Source: Corynebacterium glaucum
GTDB taxonomy: Bacteria > Actinomycetota > Actinomycetes > Mycobacteriales > Mycobacteriaceae
Length of the DNA stretch: 64,000 nucleotides
Assembly: GCF_002287505.1 (NCBI RefSeq)
Contig: NZ_CP019688.1
Coordinates: forward strand, 186,001-250,000
Reading direction: 5' to 3'
Part shown: positions 1-8,863 of the stretch, piece by piece
Layout of the letters: the number at the start of each line of letters is the position of its first letter
Numbering within the stretch: position 1 is the stretch's first letter
The notes under the pieces: generated by a model
What the model was told of the DNA's origin: nothing
Databases searched by the model: none
Seen by the model: only the letters and a program-made list of their open reading frames with translations
Made by a program: the position numbers and the translations under genes

Positions 1-1815
1 CTCTACGGCGACAACTACGTCTCCAAGTCCCCGCGCGTGTACGAGCGCAAGGTGAAGAACTCGCAGGAGGCGCACGAGGCGATCCGCCCGGCTGGCGAGC
101 GTTTTGCCACCCCCGGCCAGCTCGCGGGCTCGCTGGATGCGGAGGAGTTCAAGCTCTACGAGCTGATCTGGCAGCGCACCGTTGCCTCGCAGATGGAAGA
201 TGCGCGCGGCAACTCCACCAAGATTGTGCTGGAGGGCACCGCGAAAACCGGCGAGCGCGCCGAATTCGCCGCCACCGGTCGCACGATTACCTTCCCGGGC
301 TGGCTGCGCGCCTACTCGGATTCGCAGGATTCGGAGACGCGTTTGCCGCAGGTGGCGAAGGGCGACACGCTCGGTGTTTCCAAGATCACCGCGGACGAGC
401 ACACCACGAACCCGCCGGCGCGCTATACCGAAGCCTCGCTGGTGAAGAAGATGGAGGACCTGGGCATTGGCCGCCCGTCCACCTACGCCTCCATCATCAA
501 GACCATCCAGGACCGCGGCTACGTAGTCACCCGCGGCAACGCGCTCGTGCCCACCTGGGTCGCGTTCTCCGTGGTGGGGCTGATGGAAAACAACTTCGAC
601 GCGCTGGTGGATTACGACTTCACCTCCTCGATGGAGGACGAGCTCGACGAGATCGCCCACGGCAACGAGAACCGCACCGAGTGGCTGACCAGCTTCTACT
701 TCGGTGATGCCGAGGCATCCGACAACATCGCGGAAGCGGTCGCGCGCCGGGGCGGGCTCAAGCACATGATCGAGGACAACTTGGAGTCCATCGATGCCCG
801 CGAGGCCAACTCGCTCAAGCTTTTCGACGACTCGTCTGACCGCCCTGTCCACGTCCGTGTGGGCCGCTACGGCCCGTACATCGAGCGCGAGGTGGGGAAG
901 ACCACCGAGGGCGAACCCGAGTACCAGCGCGCCAACCTGCCGGAATCGGTCACCCCGGACGAGATCACCCTGGAAATGGCGGAGAAGCTTTTCGCTATCC
1001 CGCAGTCCGGCCGTGAGTTGGGCCAGAATCCCGACAACGGCCGCACGATTGTGGCCAAGGAGGGCCGCTACGGCCCGTACGTGACGGAGCTGGTGCGTGA
1101 CGACGAGCGTGCCACCGCCGAAACCCGCGCCGAGGAGGTCGTGGCCGAAGAACGCGCGGCGGAAGACGCCCAGCGCGCCGAGGAGGGCAAGCGCAAGAAG
1201 AACTGGGACACCAAGACTGCGCAGGCGCAGAAGGAAAAGCGCATTGAGCAGCTGGTGGACGAGCAGCTGAAGCCCGCCACCGCGTCGCTGTTCAGCTCAA
1301 TGGAGCCGTCCGAGGTCACGCTCGACGAGGCGTTGAAGCTGTTGTCGCTGCCGCGCGAGGTGGGCGTTGACCCGGCGGATGGTGAAGTGATCACGGCGCA
1401 GAACGGCCGCTACGGGCCGTACCTGAAGAAGGGCAACGACTCGCGTTCGCTGGCCAACGAGGACCAGATCTTCACCATCACCCTCGAAGAAGCACGCCGC
1501 ATCTACGCGGAGCCGAAGCGCCGTGGCCGGACGCAGGCGGCAGCGCCGCTGAAGATGCTGGGCGACAACGACGTCACCGGCAAGCCCATGAGCATCAAGG
1601 ACGGCCGCTTCGGCCCGTACGTCACCGACGGGGAGACCAACGCTTCGCTGCAGCGCGGCGACACCCCGGAGACGATGACGGACCAGCGCGCCAACGAGCT
1701 GCTCTCGGCACGCCGTGCCCGCGAGGCTGAAGACGGTGGCAAGAAGGCTACGAAAAAGGCAACCAAAAAGGCCCGCAAAACCACCAAGCGGGTAGTGAAA
1801 GCCCGCCGCAAGTAG
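1..1815 (+). CDS. topA: DNA topoisomerase I, C-terminal part (5' end outside window)
   Basis: Type IA topoisomerase that relaxes negatively supercoiled DNA. The frame is open from base 1, so the N-terminal TOPRIM region is missing. The active-site tyrosine should lie just upstream, because the first visible residues (LYGDNYVSKSPRVYERK) normally follow it closely. After the core (to about residue 270 of the visible part) there are four C-terminal topo repeats, each with a G-R-Y/F-G-P-Y core, encoded near 864, 1065, 1410 and 1608. A Lys/Arg-rich tail (KKATKKATKKARKTTKR) ends the protein. This repeat-plus-basic-tail layout is usual for actinobacterial TopA. An inverted repeat AGCCCGC/GCGGGCT (1800-1821) overlaps the stop but has no T-tract. 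The cyclase gene is convergent, 25 bp away. Confidence 0.97.
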   Translation, partial: LYGDNYVSKSPRVYERKVKNSQEAHEAIRPAGERFATPGQLAGSLDAEEFKLYELIWQRTVASQMEDARGNSTKIVLEGTAKTGERAEFAATGRTITFPGWLRAYSDSQDSETRLPQVAKGDTLGVSKITADEHTTNPPARYTEASLVKKMEDLGIGRPSTYASIIKTIQDRGYVVTRGNALVPTWVAFSVVGLMENNFDALVDYDFTSSMEDELDEIAHGNENRTEWLTSFYFGDAEASDNIAEAVARRGGLKHMIEDNLESIDAREANSLKLFDDSSDRPVHVRVGRYGPYIEREVGKTTEGEPEYQRANLPESVTPDEITLEMAEKLFAIPQSGRELGQNPDNGRTIVAKEGRYGPYVTELVRDDERATAETRAEEVVAEERAAEDAQRAEEGKRKKNWDTKTAQAQKEKRIEQLVDEQLKPATASLFSSMEPSEVTLDEALKLLSLPREVGVDPADGEVITAQNGRYGPYLKKGNDSRSLANEDQIFTITLEEARRIYAEPKRRGRTQAAAPLKMLGDNDVTGKPMSIKDGRFGPYVTDGETNASLQRGDTPETMTDQRANELLSARRAREAEDGGKKATKKATKKARKTTKRVVKARRK

Positions 1816-1840
1816 CGGGCTAGTAGCGGGCTCGCAGTGG

Positions 1841-3367
1841 CTAGTAGCGGTCCGCCATGGTGGAGCGGACCGGGCGGGCGAGCTGGGTCATCTTGTTGCG
1901 CCCGCGCAGCTCGACCGACTTCATCAGCGTCCAGCGCTGCTGCTCGACCTCGTTGGCCGCGCGCAGGGTTGCGGCGTTGGTGAGCACCCTGCCCGGGGTC
2001 TCCTTGGCCAGCTCGGTGAGGCGCGCGGCGGCGTTGACGGCATCGCCGATTACGGTGTACTCAAAGCGGTCGGAGCCGCCGATGTGGCCGGCAACCACGT
2101 GGCCCGCAGCCACCCCGATGCCGGCCTGGAGCTCGAGGCCGCTGAGCTCATGGCGCAGTGTGCGGGCGGCCTGCAGGGCGTGCGAGGTCGCGTCGTGCAA
2201 CGAGACCGGGGCGCCGAAGACGGCGAGGGCGGCGTCGCCTTGGAACTTGTTGATCACGCCCTTGTTGCGGTGCACCACGTCCACGACGATCTCGAAGAAC
2301 CGGTTCAGCTCCTCAACGACCTCCTCGGGGGTGTGGTGCACGGCGAACGTCGTGGAGCCGATGACGTCGACGAAGAGCACGGCGACGCGGCGGTCCTCGC
2401 CGCCGAGCTCTGGCTTTTCCTCCAGGGCCTTCTGCGCCACTTCGGCACCGACGTAGCGGCCGAAGATGTCGCGCACGCGCTGGCGCTCGTTGAGGCCGCG
2501 CATCATCTCGTTGAAGCCGGCTTGGAGGACGCCGATCTCGGAGCCGTCGTAAATGTCCACCTGCGTGTTGCGCTCGCCGCGGCGCACGCGGTTGATGGCG
2601 TCCTGGAGCTCCTTGATCGGGTCGACCACACTCATCACCGCGAACGCGGTGCCCAGCGAGCCGGTGATCAGCGCGGTGATGGTGAGCGCGAACACCGCAG
2701 GGATGAGCTCGCCGGGGGTTTGGGTGAAGAAGCTGTTCGCCTGTGCGATGAACAGCAGCATGATGCCGATCAGGGGCACGCCCGAGGTGGTAAACCACGT
2801 CATGTACAGGCGCTGCTTGATCGGCGGCTCGAGTGTGGCGTCTTCGAAGCGGCGTGCGAGCGCTGTGGCGGCGACCGGGCGCACGAGGCGCTCCGCCTGC
2901 AAGTAGGTGAGCACCGCGACAACGAAGCACGCCAGCGAGGTGGCGACGAACATCACCAGCGCGAGCTGCCCGCTGACCTGCCAGGCGGCGGCGGTGAGGA
3001 TCGCGATCCCGATCGCCCAAACCACCACGACGATGCCGGTTTGCAGCACCGGAATGCGAAGCACCAGGTTGCGCACCATGTTCGGGTCGTGCTCATCGGG
3101 CTCTAACTGCCATTCCAGCACCGGGCGGAAAAGCAGAAACGTCACCACAATTCCCAGGACCACGGCCAGCACGAGGTAGATCATGCTGATCAACCCGAAC
3201 ACGGACCCCTGGAAGCTCAGCAGCTCGACTTCCGGAATCGGGATGAAAAAGCGCACAAAAAACAGGATTGCGACGGCACCGACTACGTTGGTGCCAAGCA
3301 CGGATGCGGCATAGAGAGGCCACGATGTGCCCCACAGCCACTTGAACCCGTGCCAGAGTCGTTCCAT
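1841..3367 (-). CDS. cyaB: Membrane-anchored class III adenylate cyclase with HAMP domain
   Basis: Makes cAMP from ATP. The N-terminal half (about residues 15-255) has six hydrophobic segments. A HAMP linker follows (VVDPIKELQDAINRVRRGERN, about 245-300), then a class III catalytic domain (about 330-495). Both metal-binding aspartates are visible (FVDVIGST and GDAALAVF), with the substrate lysine in NKFQGD and the transition-state motif GDAVNAAARL, so it should be active. The start ATG at 3367 is divergent from holB, whose GTG lies 37 bp away. In C. glutamicum a cyclase of this layout (cg0375, cyaB) also lies between topA and holB, as I recall; the symbol rests on that synteny. cAMP in corynebacteria feeds the regulator GlxR. 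Confidence 0.93.
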   Translation of the reverse strand: MERLWHGFKWLWGTSWPLYAASVLGTNVVGAVAILFFVRFFIPIPEVELLSFQGSVFGLISMIYLVLAVVLGIVVTFLLFRPVLEWQLEPDEHDPNMVRNLVLRIPVLQTGIVVVVWAIGIAILTAAAWQVSGQLALVMFVATSLACFVVAVLTYLQAERLVRPVAATALARRFEDATLEPPIKQRLYMTWFTTSGVPLIGIMLLFIAQANSFFTQTPGELIPAVFALTITALITGSLGTAFAVMSVVDPIKELQDAINRVRRGERNTQVDIYDGSEIGVLQAGFNEMMRGLNERQRVRDIFGRYVGAEVAQKALEEKPELGGEDRRVAVLFVDVIGSTTFAVHHTPEEVVEELNRFFEIVVDVVHRNKGVINKFQGDAALAVFGAPVSLHDATSHALQAARTLRHELSGLELQAGIGVAAGHVVAGHIGGSDRFEYTVIGDAVNAAARLTELAKETPGRVLTNAATLRAANEVEQQRWTLMKSVELRGRNKMTQLARPVRSTMADRY

Positions 3368-3404
3368 GGTGTATCACCTTAGTGCGGGAGTACGCTTGCG
3401 GGTT

Positions 3405-4625
3405 GTGACTACCCGTAGCGTCGCCGAACGCCTCGCCGACACCCCCAACGTGCGCGACACGATCCTCGCGGCTGCGGCTGCGGGTCGGGGTGTTGAGGGA
3501 GCGGATCCGCGGGCGCTCGCGCACTCCTGGTTGTTCACCGGACCGCCCGGTTCCGGCCGCTCGAACGCGGCGCTCGCTTTCGCCGCGGCGCTGGTGTGCG
3601 AGAACCCTAAGGAGCTCGGCTGTGGGCATTGCAAGAGCTGCCGGGACGCACTCGCCGGCACACACACGGATGTGGTGCTGGTGGTGCCGCAGGCCCTGGT
3701 GATCAATGTCGACTTTGTGCGCGAGGAGATCGTCGCAAAAGCAGCACGCTTGCCGACGGTCGCTGACCACCGCATTGTCATCATCGAAAACGCCGACCGC
3801 TTGCACCCACGGGCCGCGGACGCGCTGCTGAAGACGGTGGAGGAGCCGCCGGAAGTCACCGTGATTATCCTTTGCGCTCCATCGACCGACCCGGAAGACA
3901 TTTCGCAGACACTGCGCTCGCGGTGCCGCCACCTCTATATCCCAGCCCCGTCCGAAGATGAGGTGGTGCGCGTGCTCGTGGAAGAGGAAGGCGCGTCTGA
4001 GTCGGATGCACGTCTGGCGGCTGCGACTTCACTGCGGCACATCGGCCGGGCACGAAAACTCGTGACGACGGAGTCCGTGCAAGTGCGCCGCGCCCGTTCC
4101 ATCCAGCTCGCCGAGCACGTCTTCTTCGGCGCGCAAGCGTTCCAAGCTGCTGCGTCGTTGGTCACCGATGCCCAAAAGGAGGCGATCGACGACTACGCGG
4201 AGGCCGACGCCCAAGAACGCGCCAAGCTTGAAGAGGCGTTGGGCATGGGCGCGAAGGGCAAGGGTGTTGCCAAAGCGATGTCCGGGTCCGCCTCGGCGCT
4301 CAAGGAGCTGGAGCACCAACAGCACCTGCGCGGGACGCGCCGCAAGCGCGACGTGCTCGACCTCGTCCTAGTGGATCTTGCCGGGGTGTACCGCGACGCG
4401 TTGGTGACGCAAGCCGGGACCGAGGTTCGCTCGACGGTTGGGCTGACCCACCCGGATTTTGAAGGACTGGCTGGCGAGATCGCGAACCGCGTGAGCCAAG
4501 ACGGTCTGGTCGCGTGCCTGGACGCGATCGCCCAGTGCAGGCAACGCTTGCACCAAAACGTGGATCCTGCAGTGGCCTTCAACGGGATGTTGGGGCACAT
4601 CCGCAAAGCTTGCGCTGTGTCCTAG
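3405..4625 (+). CDS. holB: DNA polymerase III clamp-loader delta' subunit
   Basis: Delta' subunit of the clamp loader that places the beta sliding clamp on DNA. From the GTG at 3405 the protein is 406 residues and begins MTTRSVAERLADTPNVR. A longer reading from 3327 would run into the divergent cyclase start, so I reject it. Seen: a modified P-loop GPPGSGRS, in which arginine replaces the catalytic lysine, as expected for a non-hydrolysing delta'. A zinc-finger pattern C-x8-C-x2-C-x2-C (CENPKELGCGHCKSC) is present, as is the sensor/arginine-finger motif LRSRCRHLYIP. The C-terminal collar domain follows. It lies directly upstream of tRNA-Thr. Confidence 0.95.
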   Translation: MTTRSVAERLADTPNVRDTILAAAAAGRGVEGADPRALAHSWLFTGPPGSGRSNAALAFAAALVCENPKELGCGHCKSCRDALAGTHTDVVLVVPQALVINVDFVREEIVAKAARLPTVADHRIVIIENADRLHPRAADALLKTVEEPPEVTVIILCAPSTDPEDISQTLRSRCRHLYIPAPSEDEVVRVLVEEEGASESDARLAAATSLRHIGRARKLVTTESVQVRRARSIQLAEHVFFGAQAFQAAASLVTDAQKEAIDDYAEADAQERAKLEEALGMGAKGKGVAKAMSGSASALKELEHQQHLRGTRRKRDVLDLVLVDLAGVYRDALVTQAGTEVRSTVGLTHPDFEGLAGEIANRVSQDGLVACLDAIAQCRQRLHQNVDPAVAFNGMLGHIRKACAVS

Positions 4626-4708
4626 CTGGGCATTTCTTCGCATCCTCGTCTGTGGGTTAAGCTTTGTAACCGGTATGGGCCGCTGCTGTACAGCTGTGGA
4701 CGTGACCG

Positions 4709-4781
4709 GCCACCTTAGCTCAGTCGGCAGAGCATCTCACTCGTAATGAGAAGGTCGCGAGTTCGATTCTCGCAGGTGGCT
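4709..4781 (+). tRNA. tRNA-Thr, anticodon CGU
   Basis: A 73-nt cloverleaf. The acceptor stem is GCCACCT pairing with AGGTGGC, followed by a T discriminator. The D arm has TAGCTCAGTCGG. The anticodon stem TCTCA/TGAGA encloses the loop CTCGTAA, giving anticodon CGT, which reads ACG. The T arm has GTTCGATTC. CCA is not encoded. Its terminator has been split by an insertion sequence. Confidence 0.97.
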
Positions 4782-4854
4782 CAAGAGAAAAGCCCCGCAA
4801 CCTGCGAAATGTACTGCTCCCCATTAGTTGGACTGAGAAATCAGTTACCGACTA

Positions 4855-5355
4855 GTGGGGAGCAGTTCTTCATTGAGAGCACGAAGTTCGCTGAGCGAAT
4901 ATCAGCGCGAACAGTTGGTGGAGTGTTTCGAGCTGGGCATGGGATGTAGAGCTGCTGCGAACATGGTCGGGGGTTCGATAAGTGCCACGCGTAACCTCTA
5001 TCGGCGGTTTCAGCTGCATGGCAGGCTATGTCTTGTGGAGAAGCCGACAAAGCAGCAGTACTCGTACGAGATCAAAAAGGAAGTTGTCGAGCGCCACCTT
5101 GCCGGCGAGACCAAGATGGATCTTGCGCGTGAGTTTGGCCTGTCGTCAGACCAGCTTGTCAAAGATTGGTCCTGGAAATGGCGCAAAGGTGGCGATGAGG
5201 CGTTGAAACCGAAGCCGAAGGGCAGACCCAAAGGCTCGGCCGAGCCGAAGCGACTTACAGAAGAGGAGAAGCTGCGCCGCCAGATTGCGCGGTTGGAAGC
5301 GGAAAACGCGTATCTAAAAAAATTGCGGGACTTGAGGAAGCAGGGACGCGCCTGA
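4855..5355 (+). CDS. IS3-family transposase OrfA
   Basis: DNA-binding subunit of the IS3-family transposase, 166 residues. Two helix-turn-helix units are visible. The first is around SEYQREQLVECFELGMGCRAAANMVG (about residues 13-40) and the second around VVERHLAGETKMDLAREFG (about 75-95). A C-terminal leucine-zipper-like helix (EEKLRRQIARLEAENAYLKKL) matches the dimerisation element of OrfA proteins. The start is a GTG at 4855 without a clear ribosome site, so a slightly later start is possible. The 3' end contains the slippery sequence that would produce the OrfAB fusion. Confidence 0.88.
   Translation: MGSSSSLRARSSLSEYQREQLVECFELGMGCRAAANMVGGSISATRNLYRRFQLHGRLCLVEKPTKQQYSYEIKKEVVERHLAGETKMDLAREFGLSSDQLVKDWSWKWRKGGDEALKPKPKGRPKGSAEPKRLTEEEKLRRQIARLEAENAYLKKLRDLRKQGRA
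5316..5322 (+). promoter_or_regulatory. Programmed -1 frameshift slippery heptamer A AAA AAA
   Basis: Seven adenines lie in the canonical X XXY YYZ phase of the orfA frame (A, AAA 5317-5319, AAA 5320-5322). A -1 slip joins YLKK of OrfA to IAGLEEAGTRLKVQAIVILKS and on into orfB with no stop. IS3-family elements typically make the OrfAB transposase this way. Confidence 0.8.
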
Positions 5356-5988
5356 AAGTTCAGGCGATCGTCATCCTCAAGTCGCACCACCGCTTGGAGT
5401 ACCTGCTAGAGGCAGCTGGTATCCCACGGTCGACGTTCTTCTACCACCAGAAACGACTCAGCGAGCCAGATAAGCACGCTGCGATCAAAGACGCGATCCG
5501 GGAAAGCTTCGAGCGTAACAAGCATCGCTACGGCTACCGGCGGGTGCTGCTGGACTTGCGTAACCAGGGCTGGGTGGCCAACCACAAACTCGTCTACAAA
5601 CTCATGCGTGAGATGGGTCTTCGAGCCAAGGTCCGCCGACGCAGGCCTTATGTTTCCTACGCTGGGACGATCAGCCACATTGCTGACAACAAGCTTGAAC
5701 GCAAGTTCACCCCAGGCACGCCAAACAGAGTCTTTGTCAGCGACGTCACCGAGTTCAGGGTCGCAGGCCGCAAGATATACCTATCACCGGTGATGGACCT
5801 GTTCGACCGCTCAATCGTCGCTCACACCGTAGCCACATCGCCGTCGACAGTCTTTACCGCCGATTCTTTATCCAAGGCGATCGCGGCGTGTGACCCTGAA
5901 CCCGGGTGGATGATGCATACCGATCAAGGCTTTCAGTACCAGCACCCGAGCTGGCGCAATCTGATCCACGACAACGGCGGCGTTCAGT

Positions 5989-5993
5989 CCATG
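5989..5993. repeat. Target-site duplication CCATG of the IS21-family element
   Basis: CCATG at 5989-5993 is repeated at 8637-8641, directly flanking the TGTT...AACA element ends. A 5-bp duplication fits the IS21 family, which makes short duplications of about 4-8 bp. Confidence 0.9.
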
Positions 5994-6062
5994 TGTTGCG
6001 CGGTCGTGTCTAGTAACACCGTGGTGAGTATTGAGTAACGCATTGGTGAGCATCCAGTAACG
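5994..6062. repeat. Iterated terminal sites of the IS21-family element, left end
   Basis: The left end has GTAAC/GTAACG blocks near 6011, 6035 and 6057, alternating with GGTGAG near 6022 and 6045. The right end (about 8568-8636) holds the same motifs inverted: GTTACTC, ACTCACC, GTTACC and GTTACT. Multiple internal repeats at both ends are a known IS21-family trait and are probably transposase-binding sites. Confidence 0.65.
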
Positions 6063-6128
6063 GTCCGGGGGAGGATTCTGGTGACCGCGTGACTTCAGGG
6101 CACGCGGCGTTACCAGAGGAGTCTGATT

Positions 6129-7768
6129 GTGACTGACTACCGGGCGGTAATGGATCAAGTGCTGAAAGGTTGGTCTGTCCGCTAAATCTGTTCGAGTTTG
6201 CGGTGCTCGCACACCACTGTGCAAAAAGCCCGCGGTGCGCTGGTGGAACACAACATCACAACGCGTGAGCAACTTCGTGGGGTTGCTGATCATGAGCTGG
6301 CGGACTGGTTCGTCGACGGGCGCAGCCATGCTCAGGGGGATTTCGTCCCGATCGATTTCGACGCTGTCGCCAAGGCGCGCACCGGGCGCAACAAGGTGAC
6401 TTTGCAGGTGCTGTGGGGCCGCTACACCGCACAGTCTGCGGGCACAGGCCAGCGGTATTACAGCTACGAGCGGTTTCGCCAGCTTGTGGCTCAACACGTT
6501 GATGCAGCCGGGCTGACCGCCAGGATCACCCATGCCCCAGGCCATACGATGCAGGTGGACTGGGCAGGCACGAAGATGCCGCTGTTTGACCCCACCGGCG
6601 GGCAAGGCTTGCAGGTCAGCATCTTTGTCGCCTCGCTGCCGTATTCGGGCATGGTATTCGCCTGCGCGTGCGCGGATGAGCGCCAGGACGCGTGGCTTGC
6701 AGCCCATATCCGCGCGTTCGAGTACTTCGGCGGGGTCGCCGAGGTCATCGTGCCAGATAACGCCTCGACAGCCTCGAACGCGATCAGTGCCGCGATAAAA
6801 ATCGCCGGGTCAACTCCACCTACGAGGAGTTTTTGGAGCACTACAACACCGCCGCGTTGCCGGCCCGCGCGAAACGACCCAAAGACAAGGCCAGCGTCGA
6901 AGCCGCAGTCAAGATCGTCACCCAGAACGTCATCCACGCACTCGATGGCCACCAGTGCGTCGGGATAGACGAGCTCAACGCAAAAATCACCGCCCTGGTC
7001 GATGGGATCAACGCTGCCGAACCGTTTCGCGGCAATGCGACGAGCAGGCGCGCATTGTTCGATCAGTTCGAACGCGACGTGCTCACCGCGCTGCCTACAA
7101 CACCGTGGCAGCGCACCGAATGGAAACGCGCCAAAGTCGCGCCCAATTTCCACATCAGAGTGCACAACGTGCATTACTCGGTACCGCACCAACTGGTGGG
7201 CCGCACCGTGGACGTGCGTATCACCGGTGACAGCCTCGCCGTCTTCGACGCCGGGCAGCGTGTGGCCACCCACCAACTCGCACGTGTCCGCGGGGTGTAC
7301 GTCACCGACACCGACCACATCCCGGCGAACATGGGTGACACCCGGGGGTTGTGGACAAGCGAGTACTTCCTGCGCGAAGCCGCCAAAATCGGGCCGGCCA
7401 CCCGCCAGGTGATCTTTGAGCTCATCGAAACCAAAGCGATCCCTGCCCAGGCGTACCAAGCGTGCCGCAACGTGCTCAACATGGGCAAACACGCCAACAA
7501 GCCAATCCTCGAGGAGGCCTGCCGGCGTTTGGTGTCCACCGACGGCGCCAGGCGTGCTGTGTCGTATACCGCGGTGAAAAACATGATGGCCGCCGTGCGC
7601 AAAGACACCTCCACACGACCCACAGGCACTGACCTTTCAACCGATCTGCCAACAAGCAGACCCACCCGTGACGTGCCTACCCCGACAGCGCGTGACACGC
7701 GCGGCGCCTACCTCGGTGGTGCCGCCCAGTTCAGCCTCGAAAACCTCACCAAGAAGGGATCTGCATAA
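6129..7768 (+). pseudogene. istA: IS21-family transposase IstA, two inactivating lesions
   Basis: DDE transposase of the IS21 family. Reading begins at GTG 6129 (VTDYRAVMDQVLKGWSVR) and meets an in-frame TAA at 6183-6185. The same frame then resumes with CSHTTVQKARGALVEHN, so the TAA is probably a GAA-to-TAA change. The reading runs through an integrase-like core (VDWAGTKMPLFD, FACACADERQDAWLAAHIRAFEYFGGVAEVIVPDN). It then shifts near 6792-6794, where one G seems to be missing. It continues in another frame as DKNRRVNSTYEEFLEHYNTAALPARAKRPKDKASVEAAVKIV to the stop at 7768. The sense of both flanking stretches shows this was recently one gene. Confidence 0.9.
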
Positions 7769-7771
7769 CCC

Positions 7772-8539
7772 ATGCCCCGCCCACAACCAGCATCAGCATC
7801 CGCCCGCTTCCTCGACGAATCAGTCCTGCCGATCTTTACAGATCTGCGGATGACCGCCTTCGGACAAAGTGTTATCGACATCGCCGCCGATCCCGCATTC
7901 GACGATTGGAGCTTCTCCGACAAAGTGCTCTACGCACTCGATAAAGAGGTAGCGGCCAAGCGTGAGAGGCGAGTCAACAAACTGCTCAAAGCATCCCGAT
8001 CGCCAAATCCCGATGCTTGTATCGAAGACGTCACCTACACGCCCGACCGCACCATCAACAAAGAGCAAATCACCCGACTCGCTCACTGTCAATGGTGCCA
8101 AAGCGCACAAAACATTGTCATCCTGGGCAAATCCTCCGTCGGCAAAACCTACCTCGCCCAAGCACTGCTCACCGCAGCGTGCCGAAACGACTACTCCGCA
8201 CGCTTCTTCCGCACCGACACACTCGCCAACCACCTCGCCGTGCTCAAACACGACGACCCAGCCCGCATCACTTTCCTCGAAGACCTCCACCACACAGACG
8301 TGTTAGTCCTCGACGACTTCCTCACCACCCCAATCGATGCCGCCACCGCACACCAGCTGCTCAATATCCTCGCAGAGCGCGAACCCCGCGGATCCACCAT
8401 CGTGACATCCCAGTTCACACCCGACGAATGGTACAAATCCATCCCCGACGCCGTCATCGCCGAATCCATCCTCAACCGACTCGTCGCCGGCGCCGAAATC
8501 ATCACACTCGAAGGCACCAACATGCGACTGACCCCATAA
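7772..8539 (+). CDS. istB: IS21-family helper ATPase IstB
   Basis: AAA+ helper protein (255 residues) that assembles on target DNA and activates IstA. Walker A is visible as GKSSVGKTYLA (about residues 115-125) and Walker B as VLVLDDFL (about 178-185). A sensor region TIVTSQFTPDEW follows and the C-terminus has LNRLVAGAEIITLEG. The start ATG lies 3 bp after the istA stop, typical of the coupled operon. Reading frame and motifs look intact, so it could still serve a related element elsewhere. Confidence 0.92.
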   Translation: MPRPQPASASARFLDESVLPIFTDLRMTAFGQSVIDIAADPAFDDWSFSDKVLYALDKEVAAKRERRVNKLLKASRSPNPDACIEDVTYTPDRTINKEQITRLAHCQWCQSAQNIVILGKSSVGKTYLAQALLTAACRNDYSARFFRTDTLANHLAVLKHDDPARITFLEDLHHTDVLVLDDFLTTPIDAATAHQLLNILAEREPRGSTIVTSQFTPDEWYKSIPDAVIAESILNRLVAGAEIITLEGTNMRLTP

Positions 8540-8641
8540 CCCCCCGCCACCAACCCAAACGCCCGGGCGTTACTCGATACTCACCCGGGCGTTACCGGAG
8601 ACCCGCCACGCCGTTACTAAAAACGTGGTCTAAACACCATG

Positions 8642-8863
8642 TCGCGTAAGGCCAATTGCTACGACAACGCGGTTATGGAGAACTTCTTTGGGCACTTGAA
8701 AACAGAGATGTACCACGGGGAAGTTTTCGGCACTGTCGCGGAGTTCAAACAAGCGATCGATGAGTACATCCAGTGGTACAACACCGAACGCATCCAACAA
8801 CGACTCAAGGGCCTGACCCCGATGCAATATCGGAATCAGACCCTTGAACCCCTCACCGCCTAG
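8642..8863 (+). pseudogene. IS3-family transposase OrfB, 3' part
   Basis: C-terminal end of the OrfB interrupted at 5993. SRKANCYDNAVMENFFGHLKTE contains the third catalytic acidic residue (E of VMENFF), and the end YNTERIQQRLKGLTPMQYR is typical of the family. The ATG at 8639 is created by the duplicated CCATG, so a short tail peptide could be translated. It lacks the first two catalytic aspartates. Confidence 0.93.

Larger units (their letters stand above)
5316..6038 (+). pseudogene. IS3-family transposase OrfB, 5' part, disrupted by IS21-family insertion
   Basis: N-terminal and central part of the DDE integrase-like OrfB, reached by the -1 slip or by internal initiation. Seen: an HTH_21-like region (HRYGYRRVLLDLRNQGWVAN), the first catalytic aspartate in FVSDVTEF and the second in MHTDQGFQYQH. 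Native sequence ends at GGVQSM (5993). The last 15 codons, to the stop at 6036-6038, are read from the IS21 end. The catalytic glutamate lies beyond the insertion at 8642-8863, so this product is inactive. Removing 5994-8641 restores one frame across the junction (QSMSRKANCYDNAVMENFFG). Confidence 0.93.
5994..8636 (+). mobile_element. IS21-family insertion sequence nested in the IS3-family orfB
   Basis: This 2643-bp element has terminal repeats beginning TGTT at 5994 and the complement at 8636. Both ends carry AGTAAC at the same distance. It has the istA-istB operon diagnostic of the family and a 5-bp target duplication. istA carries a nonsense codon and a frameshift, so the element probably cannot move by itself. 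istB appears intact. Confidence 0.93.

Noticed and set aside
1800..1821. Terminator after topA
   Set aside because: The inverted repeat overlaps the stop codon and has no T-tract, so I did not list it.
2084..3106. Long plus-strand reading (340 codons) across the cyclase gene
   Set aside because: It is antisense to a well-defined class III cyclase, is rich in Ala/Arg/His/Asp/Glu as expected of a high-GC shadow, and has no motif.
4709..4783. tRNA-Thr as a prophage or genomic-island attachment site
   Set aside because: No integrase gene follows and no copy of the tRNA 3' end is visible downstream; the neighbouring insertion is explained by IS elements alone.
5868..7492. Minus-strand readings over the IS21-family istA
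   Set aside because: Shadows of the istA frames, which carry integrase-like motifs.
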